Of a stretch of DNA of 10,757 nucleotides, positions 6,738 to 10,757 are shown piece by piece. The first letter of the stretch is position 1, and each line of letters opens with the position of its first letter. Below the pieces are notes generated by a model that was not told where the DNA came from, searched no databases, and worked only from the letters and a program-made list of their open reading frames with translations. The position numbers were made by a program, and so were the translations under genes. The DNA is from Acidobacteriaceae bacterium (GTDB taxonomy: Bacteria > Acidobacteriota > Terriglobia > Terriglobales > Acidobacteriaceae): positions 1 to 10,757 of the forward strand of contig JASHTU010000188.1 of assembly GCA_030040395.1 (NCBI GenBank). Reading direction: 5' to 3'.

Positions 6738-7382
6738 ATGTTGAAGCGCATTCTCATCGCCGACGATCACGCGTTGATGGTCGAGGGCCTGTCGCGTCTG
6801 CTCACCAACGAATTCGAAATCGTGGGCGCAGTCGCCAACGGGCGGGAAGCGCTGGCCGAAGCGGAGCGGCTCAAACCGGACGTGATTCTCCTCGACGTGG
6901 GCATGCCCGAGATAAACGGAATCGAAACCGCGCGCCGCTTGAACAATACGCTGCCTTCGATCAAGATCGTTTTTGTCACGCAGCAACTCGATCCGGCGTA
7001 TTTGCACGCTGCATTCAGCGCCGGCGCTAAGGCCTACGTGGCCAAACAATCGGCTGCCAAAGAGCTGGTTGAAGCCATCCGCATGGCCTTGCGCGACCAC
7101 TTCTATGTCACGCCGCTGGCGGGCCAGGACGCGGCGCAGCTTGCTGGCCTCGACGCCCGGAAGAATCCCGCGGGCATGTTCGGGTCGCAGTTGACGCCGC
7201 GGCAACGCGAGGTGTTGCAACTGGTGGCGGAGGGGAAGTCGAACAAGGAGATTGCGGCGGCGTTGAGCATCTCGCCGAAGACGGTGGAGTTCCACCGCAA
7301 TAATCTAATGGACGAGCTGGGCGTGCGCACCACGGCCGAGCTGACGCGGTATGCGTTGAGTAGAGGGATTGTCAACCAATAA
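6738..7382 (+). CDS. NarL/FixJ-type response regulator (receiver plus LuxR helix-turn-helix), orphan
   Basis: Seen: 214 residues from ATG 6738, which has GGTGA (6728-6732) 5 bases upstream; GTG 6729 is in frame but lies on that site, so ATG is preferred. The receiver domain (about 1-120) has the acidic pair D9 D10, phosphoacceptor D53 (LLDVGMPEINGIE), switch residue T81 (VFVTQ), Y100 and K103, so it should be fully phosphorylatable. The LuxR-type DNA-binding domain (about 149-210) reads LTPRQREVLQLVAEGKSNKEIA ... SPKTVEFHRNNLM. Known: such proteins dimerise on phosphorylation and bind DNA. No histidine kinase is encoded next to it, so its partner is elsewhere in the genome. It is transcribed away from the receptor operon and is followed by a palindrome-rich gap before two further receiver proteins. 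Confidence 0.93.
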   Translation: MLKRILIADDHALMVEGLSRLLTNEFEIVGAVANGREALAEAERLKPDVILLDVGMPEINGIETARRLNNTLPSIKIVFVTQQLDPAYLHAAFSAGAKAYVAKQSAAKELVEAIRMALRDHFYVTPLAGQDAAQLAGLDARKNPAGMFGSQLTPRQREVLQLVAEGKSNKEIAAALSISPKTVEFHRNNLMDELGVRTTAELTRYALSRGIVNQ

Positions 7383-7435
7383 GACGGCTCGATTTCCCAA
7401 CGGGTCCCGATTTCTTTAAGTGGCCCATTTTCTCC

Positions 7436-7453
7436 CGCAATCAAACGATTGCG
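7436..7453. terminator. Hairpin after the response regulator gene
   Basis: CGCAATC (7436-7442), loop AAAC, GATTGCG (7447-7453): a perfect 7-bp stem 53 bases after the stop codon. The following CCTAAATAAATCGATTTA is AT-rich but has no continuous T-run, so termination is possible but not certain. The repeated CAAACGATT inside it could instead be a binding site. Confidence 0.35.
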
Positions 7454-7458
7454 CCTAA

Positions 7459-7472
7459 ATAAATCGATTTAT
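7459..7472. repeat. Perfect 14-base palindrome ATAAATCGATTTAT
   Basis: ATAAATCGATTTAT is fully symmetric and AT-rich, and lies six bases after the hairpin at 7436-7453. This looks like an operator for a dimeric regulator. Which regulator is unknown. Confidence 0.5.
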
Positions 7473-7512
7473 CTAGAGCAAACGATTCAGCCTCTCGCAG
7501 TAGTCAAAATAG

Positions 7513-7526
7513 GCCATCGCGATGGC
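7513..7526. repeat. Perfect 14-base palindrome GCCATCGCGATGGC
   Basis: GCCATCGCGATGGC is fully symmetric. It is the second perfect 14-mer within 70 bases, in the leader of the receiver pair. It could be an operator or a tight mRNA hairpin. Confidence 0.45.
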
Positions 7527-7602
7527 GGAGAATTGTCCACGCGCCAAGGCGGCTCTCGCCCGCGACAAAAAATCTACATAACCTTTTGAGGCGCTTAGCA
7601 AA

Positions 7603-7626
7603 GAAACTGGGAGTATTCCTAGTTTC
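7603..7626. repeat. 24-base inverted repeat (10-bp stem, 4-base loop)
   Basis: GAAACTGGGA (7603-7612) pairs with TCCTAGTTTC (7617-7626) with one G-T wobble and loop GTAT. It is about 120 bases upstream of the receiver gene start. On the minus strand a short TTT follows, so a leftward terminator is a second possibility. Confidence 0.45.
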
Positions 7627-7744
7627 CAATTTCCGCCACTTGTCATTACTCTGTTGAAAGTACAAGAGCGAAAGACGCGGCAGCATTACACTGCGCGGAA
7701 AAACTTCTTGCTTTGCGCTTCCCAGTCCTGGAAGAAGGCGCCGA

Positions 7745-8476
7745 ATGAAAAGGCTCAATGGCACTGTGATCGAGATTTCCTCTTCCCTCCGTTCAAGCAC
7801 TGGTAAAACCGGCCAGAATCACGGCAATAACGGAGCAGATCAGGGCAGGGCGGCTCGACAGGCTCAGCCGTCAGCCCACCCCCAGGCGCGCTTGGCCGCA
7901 TGTGGGCCGTCGCAGGAATTCCTGGAAACGGGCCGCGATTCCGCTTTGGAAACCGTTCTTTTCGTCAGCAACGACGATTATTTCCGGTCGATGATGCGAG
8001 CTTATCTGGAGCATGTCGGCTACGGGGTGCTGAGTTGCGCCGAGCCCGGCCAGGCGCTCCCGAGGTTCTTTCGTGTTGCGAACATAAGTTTGGCTCTCAT
8101 CGACATGCATGCCTTGGGAGTCCCGGCCGGCTTGTTGCTGGCCAGCCAACTCACGGAGTCCCGCCCCGATCTGCCTGTGATTCTGATCGTCGGACCGAAC
8201 CCCGACCACGACACGCTGCTCCGTATCGAGCACCGGGGCTGGAAGTCCGTAAGCAAGCCGCTCCTGCTTCCAGAACTGTTGGTGATCATTCACCGCGCCT
8301 TGGAACCTCGGCAACCGAGCAGCGCCATCCAAGAGATCCCGCGGCCTTCCCCGTCGCCCAAAAGCTCGCCGCGCGCCGATTCACGTCGGCGCACGGCGAC
8401 CTTTTCACTACCTTCGTCATCGGGATGGCTAAAGACGCGGTCGGTCTTGCTCAAGGCGCCGGGAATCCTGCCATGA
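7745..8476 (+). CDS. Stand-alone receiver-domain protein with disordered flanks
   Basis: Seen: 243 residues. ATG 7745 has AAGAAGG (7732-7738) with a 6-base spacer, which supports the long form. Residues 1-65 are polar and low in complexity. A receiver fold covers about 69-187: VLFVSNDD (acidic pair D77 D78), GY at 92-93, LALIDMH with phosphoacceptor D120, PVILIVG with V149 where a Thr/Ser switch residue is expected, and SVSKP with K171. The tail (188-243) is rich in Pro, Ser and Arg and has no domain I recognise. There is no output domain, so it would act by protein contact, for example in a phosphorelay or as an adaptor. The loss of the Thr/Ser switch makes its response to phosphorylation doubtful. 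Its stop codon overlaps the next gene's start (ATGA), so the two are co-expressed. Confidence 0.75.
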   Translation: MKRLNGTVIEISSSLRSSTGKTGQNHGNNGADQGRAARQAQPSAHPQARLAACGPSQEFLETGRDSALETVLFVSNDDYFRSMMRAYLEHVGYGVLSCAEPGQALPRFFRVANISLALIDMHALGVPAGLLLASQLTESRPDLPVILIVGPNPDHDTLLRIEHRGWKSVSKPLLLPELLVIIHRALEPRQPSSAIQEIPRPSPSPKSSPRADSRRRTATFSLPSSSGWLKTRSVLLKAPGILP

Positions 8477-8850
8477 GAGACCATCCGGTAAGGATCCTCT
8501 CCATCTGCGACGACGATGCCTTGCGCTACTCGCGGCATTTGGTTTTGGAAAGCGAGGGCTACGCAGTCGAGTCGGTTTCCAGCCATACGCCGCTGGAGGC
8601 CGCGAAGCTGCAATCCTTTGAAATCGCCGTCCTTTGCCACTCTGTGGACGCGGACCAGGGGGCGCGGCTGACGGAAACGCTGCGGCGCACAAACGCGAGT
8701 ATTCGCGTCTTGCGGGTGCATGCCATTCAGTCCTGGCAGGAACGCCTCTACGATGTCGATTGCGAGGTTTTCCCAGACCCCGTTCCGCTTCTCAATGCGG
8801 TTAGGTCGCTTTGCCCGAAAACTGCCGGTGCGATAGGAAAAGCCGATTGA
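8473..8850 (+). CDS. Degenerate receiver (pseudo-receiver) protein
   Basis: Seen: 125 residues from ATG 8473, which overlaps the previous stop as ATGA. GGGA (8461-8464) provides a ribosome binding site 8 bases upstream. The frame is open much further back (to 7900), but that part overlaps the preceding gene in another frame and is not credible. The receiver fold is still readable: ILSICDDD (acidic residues 13-15), LVLESEGYAVESV (23-35), strand 3 FEIAVLCHS with Cys55 where the phosphoacceptor Asp should be, and VFPDPVPLLNAV with Asp102 where the conserved Lys should be. It therefore cannot be phosphorylated in the usual way. From memory, short proteins with a 'VLCHS' strand are frequent in Acidobacteria and unassigned. 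It probably works as a protein-interaction partner of the co-translated receiver. Confidence 0.75.
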   Translation: MRDHPVRILSICDDDALRYSRHLVLESEGYAVESVSSHTPLEAAKLQSFEIAVLCHSVDADQGARLTETLRRTNASIRVLRVHAIQSWQERLYDVDCEVFPDPVPLLNAVRSLCPKTAGAIGKAD

Positions 8851-8963
8851 TGCGAAGCGCCTGACTGGCCCTGCATTGCGAAAGAAGAGCGGGGGCGACG
8901 ATCGGGAAGTTTTTCCATCGAAACATTCCAACGCCTCGGTAAGTTCCCGCCGGTGTGAAGGAA

Positions 8964-8986
8964 AAGCGCTCCCCAAACGAGCGCTT
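8964..8986 (+). terminator. Terminator-like hairpin after the receiver pair
   Basis: AAGCGCTC (8964-8971) and GAGCGCTT (8979-8986) form a perfect 8-bp stem with a 7-base loop, 113 bases after the pseudo-receiver stop codon. The downstream sequence GTCCCTTCTT is pyrimidine-rich but not a clean T-run, so efficiency is uncertain. Confidence 0.45.
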
Positions 8987-9178
8987 GTCCCTTCTTAGCT
9001 CCTGCCCACCGCAATTTCTCGCGTTCCTATTGAGTTTCCGGCCTCGTGCCGGGTTGGCGTTTCTTGAGCAAAAGCGCCCCTTGCACCATCGCCTTCGCGC
9101 GTCGCCATGTTGCCGCGGTCGCTTCTCTCCCTCCATAGACTCTTGCCGGAGAAGTGAAAAAGACACGCGCGCGTCCCT

Positions 9179-9204
9179 GGAAAACGCTGCGCAAACGTTT
9201 TCCG
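9179..9204. promoter_or_regulatory. LacI/PurR-type operator upstream of the LacI-family gene
   Basis: GCGCAAACGTTTTCCG (9189-9204) has the AAACGTTT core typical of LacI-family operators and matches the well-known E. coli PurR box (ACGCAAACGTTTTCCT) at 14 of 16 positions. It is also the right half of a wider inverted repeat, GGAAAACG (9179-9186) with CGTTTTCC (9196-9203). It lies about 112 bases before the start codon, which suggests autoregulation. The binder is inferred. Confidence 0.6.
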
Positions 9205-9277
9205 GCCTTTCCGGCCGCCGCCCGGTCTGGCCTGCGTGCGCCGGCTGCCATCTGCCCAGCGCGCCGCACCTGCGCGC

Positions 9278-9304
9278 TTGAGAAACAGCCGGAAAGCGTA
9301 TAAT
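9278..9304 (+). promoter_or_regulatory. Promoter of the LacI-family gene
   Basis: A perfect TATAAT at 9299-9304 is preceded by TTGAGA (9278-9283; spacer 15, somewhat short). Transcription would start near 9310-9312, only about 5 bases before ATG 9316, and no Shine-Dalgarno sequence fits between. The message is therefore probably leaderless or nearly so. Confidence 0.6.
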
Positions 9305-9315
9305 GCGTTTTGCCT

Positions 9316-10425
9316 ATGAGCCCCAAAAAAAAAGCGCCTTCAAACCGGCGGCGCGCCGCGGTGAGCATTCGCGAGGTGGCGCGTCGCGCCCGCGTTTCCA
9401 TCGCCACGGTTTCGCGCACGGTGAACGGCATTTCCAGCGTCGACCCGGATTTGGCCAAGCGGGTGTGGAAGGCCGTCGCAGAGGTGGGCTACGTGCCCAA
9501 CACGCAGGCGCGGGCGCTGGTTTCGGGGCGCAGCCGCATTCTGGGGCTGATTGTCTCCGAAATCACCAATCCGTTTTTCCCTGAGCTGGTTCAGGAGTTT
9601 GAGAACCTGGCCGTAGCCCAGGGTTACGAGGTGATGATCGGCTCAACGAACTACGATCCGGTGCGCACGGAGTCGCTGATCCAGCGCATGCTGCAGCGAA
9701 GCGTCGACGGCGTTGCCGTGATGACCTTCGGCATTGAAGAGGAGCAGGTGCAGAAACTCGTGGAGCATGAGTTTCCTCTGGTGTTTGTGGACGCCGGTCC
9801 CGAACTCCCCAACATCCGCGTGCTCAAGGTGAATTACGCTCAGGGAATTCGCGAAGCCGTGCAGCATCTCGCCGCCCTCGGTCATCGCCAGATCGCTTTC
9901 ATCAGCGGCCCATTGCGGATGCGCACCGCCGTGACGCGCCGTGACGCCTTCCGCAAATCGATGGCCGAGCTGGGACTCAACGTTCCGGATGCCTCCATTG
10001 TCGAGGGCGATCACACCATGGAGGGCGGCAAAGCCGCTATGGAGCGTCTGCTCGCGCTAGCCGAGTTGCCCACCGCCGTGATCTGCTCCAACGATATGAC
10101 CGCCATCGGCGTTCTGCATGCGCTGGATGAAACCACCCACCAGGTTCCCAGGGACATTTCGGTGGTGGGCTTCGACGATATTCATCTTGCGCAATTCATG
10201 CTGCCGCCGCTGACCACAGTGCAGATGTCGTGCCGGGAACTGGCCGCGGCTGCGGTCCAGGGTCTGCGCGCCGGCATTGAGCCCAACCACCCCAAAGCCG
10301 CACAAAGAGAGTGGCCCATTGCCACCCGGCTTGTCGTCCGCAGGTCCACAGACTTCCCGCGGGGTTCGTTGCCTGCGCGCCGCACACCGGCTGCGCGACG
10401 GCGAAACGGAGTGGCGGCAAAGTGA
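9316..10425 (+). CDS. LacI-family transcriptional regulator
   Basis: Seen: 369 residues from ATG 9316; an in-frame TTG at 9310 would add two residues. The start has a run of lysines and arginines (SPKKKAPSNRRR). The helix-turn-helix is at 17-37 (SIREVARRARVSIATVSRTVN), and the hinge has NTQARALVSG with Leu68 as the minor-groove residue. The ligand domain (about 74-340) is of the periplasmic sugar-binding-protein type: LGLIVSEITNPFFPEL, DGVAVMTF, PLVFVDAG, HLAALGHRQIAFISGP, AVICSNDMTAIGVLHAL, and ISVVGFDDIHLAQFMLPPLTTVQ. Known: such proteins usually sense a sugar or nucleoside and repress catabolic operons. The C-terminus carries an extra basic, Pro/Arg/Ala-rich tail (about 345-369, with RGSLPARRTPAARRR) not typical of the family. 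A LacI-type operator lies upstream, so it is likely autoregulated. Its other targets are not in the window; the receptor operon promoter has a different type of site. Confidence 0.95.
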   Translation: MSPKKKAPSNRRRAAVSIREVARRARVSIATVSRTVNGISSVDPDLAKRVWKAVAEVGYVPNTQARALVSGRSRILGLIVSEITNPFFPELVQEFENLAVAQGYEVMIGSTNYDPVRTESLIQRMLQRSVDGVAVMTFGIEEEQVQKLVEHEFPLVFVDAGPELPNIRVLKVNYAQGIREAVQHLAALGHRQIAFISGPLRMRTAVTRRDAFRKSMAELGLNVPDASIVEGDHTMEGGKAAMERLLALAELPTAVICSNDMTAIGVLHALDETTHQVPRDISVVGFDDIHLAQFMLPPLTTVQMSCRELAAAAVQGLRAGIEPNHPKAAQREWPIATRLVVRRSTDFPRGSLPARRTPAARRRNGVAAK

Positions 10426-10447
10426 ACAACGCGGCCGCGCCCGCGGC

Positions 10448-10480
10448 ATGGCCAGAAGTCGTTGCATCCGGGCTGGCCAT
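10448..10480 (+). terminator. Inverted repeat after the LacI-family gene, possible terminator
   Basis: ATGGCCAG (10448-10455) and CTGGCCAT (10473-10480) are perfect 8-bp arms around a 17-base loop, starting 22 bases after the stop codon. CTTCTCCTTCT follows shortly after. The position suits transcription termination, although the loop is long and there is no clean T-run. Confidence 0.4.
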
Positions 10481-10527
10481 AGAGCGCTTCTCCTTCTGCT
10501 GTACACCGAAGCCGGGAACTCATTGGT

Positions 10528-10546
10528 CGATTCCTTCAAAGAATCG
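10528..10546. repeat. Small hairpin CGATTC-N7-GAATCG
   Basis: CGATTC (10528-10533) and GAATCG (10541-10546) with loop CTTCAAA form a 6-bp hairpin in the putative convergent terminator region. It has no T-run on either side. Confidence 0.25.
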
Positions 10547-10692
10547 CCACCTTCGATTGAGATTGCAACGGCTACATTTGAAGGAGAAGTGCTTTAGATT
10601 CGACCCGTAGCGAAAAGCGTCCACTTGCAGCTCTGCTGTCGGTCAACCGCGAAATGGAGACGCTGTGACTGCTGATGAGGGACGCCGCGGAA

Positions 10693-10757
10693 TTACCGCG
10701 TCGCGTTCCCGTTTTCCGGCAAAGCCCACGCAAACAGCACGCTGCCGCTGCCGGTGA
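10693..10757 (-). CDS. Possible C-terminal end of a leftward gene, product unrecognised (partial)
   Basis: Reading leftward from the right edge, one frame gives about 20 residues including GSVLFAWALPENG and ends at TAA (10693-10695). The residue mix looks like the last beta-strand of a folded domain; the other two leftward frames give Arg/Ala/Cys-rich peptides. The gene would converge with the LacI-family gene. The fragment is too short to assign a family, and it could be chance. Confidence 0.35.
   Translation of the reverse strand, partial: TGSGSVLFAWALPENGNATR

Larger units (their letters stand above)
7383..7744. other. Palindrome-rich non-coding region
   Basis: 362 bases without a convincing gene. 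It contains an 18-base hairpin, two 14-base perfect palindromes, a 24-base hairpin and the repeat CAAACGATT (7442-7450 and 7479-7487), listed separately. It should carry the end of the response regulator transcript and the promoter and leader of the receiver pair. I could not pick a clear -35/-10 pair. Confidence 0.5.
8851..9315. other. Non-coding region before the LacI-family gene
   Basis: About 465 bases with no convincing gene on either strand; open frames here lack motifs and ribosome binding sites. It holds a terminator-like hairpin (8964-8986), a smaller hairpin CCGGC-N5-GCCGG (9038-9052), a LacI-type operator (9179-9204) and the promoter of the LacI-family gene (9278-9304). Confidence 0.5.
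10426..10692. other. Non-coding region after the LacI-family gene
   Basis: 267 bases with no convincing gene. It contains two inverted repeats, listed separately (10448-10480 and 10528-10546). It probably separates the LacI-family gene from a leftward gene entering at the right edge, in which case it is a convergent terminator region. Confidence 0.4.

Noticed and set aside
7900..8472. Upstream extension of the pseudo-receiver frame
   Set aside because: It overlaps the preceding receiver gene in another frame and is Arg/Pro-rich. The ATG at 8473, overlapping the stop codon, starts exactly at the receiver fold.
1..10757. Mobile element, CRISPR array or tRNA
   Set aside because: No transposase or integrase motifs, no regularly spaced direct repeats and no cloverleaf-like segments were seen on either strand.

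Overview
The window looks like a GC-rich chromosomal segment of an acidobacterium (Acidobacteriota, probably Terriglobia / subdivision 1). The main reason is the 1152-residue outer-membrane receptor with an N-terminal carboxypeptidase-regulatory-like domain (the 'Oar-like' type that is greatly expanded in this phylum). A small 'LPVYPGA' lipoprotein and stand-alone degenerate receiver proteins, both of which I associate from memory with acidobacterial genomes, support this. No phage, transposon, CRISPR, tRNA or rRNA is visible.

Left part (1-873, + strand): a 36-codon single-span membrane peptide with a strong ribosome binding site, then a 217-residue lipoprotein of unknown function. They are probably co-transcribed. 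They converge on the next block across about 60 bases.

Central block (6300 down to 935, - strand): a three-gene operon of TonB-dependent receptor, cutC and a DeoR-family repressor. It is headed by a good sigma-70-type promoter (TTGACA, 17 bases, TATTGT). That promoter is overlaid by repeated TGATC palindromic sites with 21-base periodicity. A leader of about 160 nt follows, with a stem-loop that shares sequence with the receptor's Shine-Dalgarno site. Stem-loops sit at both intercistronic junctions. The likely logic is ligand uptake by the receptor, a cytoplasmic TIM-barrel enzyme (CutC), and a repressor that senses a phosphorylated intermediate and controls its own operon. This is inference.

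Right part (6738-10425, + strand): an orphan NarL/LuxR-type response regulator; a 362-base palindrome-rich non-coding stretch; two overlapping (ATGA) genes for stand-alone receiver-domain proteins, of which the second has lost the phosphoacceptor aspartate; a non-coding stretch with a terminator-like hairpin and a PurR/LacI-type operator; and a LacI-family regulator whose perfect TATAAT lies 11 bases before the start codon, so its mRNA is probably leaderless. The last 65 bases may hold the C-terminus of a leftward gene.

The points most worth pursuing are the receptor-cutC-deoR operon, which argues for a catabolic rather than copper role of this CutC, its operator and leader architecture, and the coupled receiver / pseudo-receiver pair behind a palindrome-rich leader.
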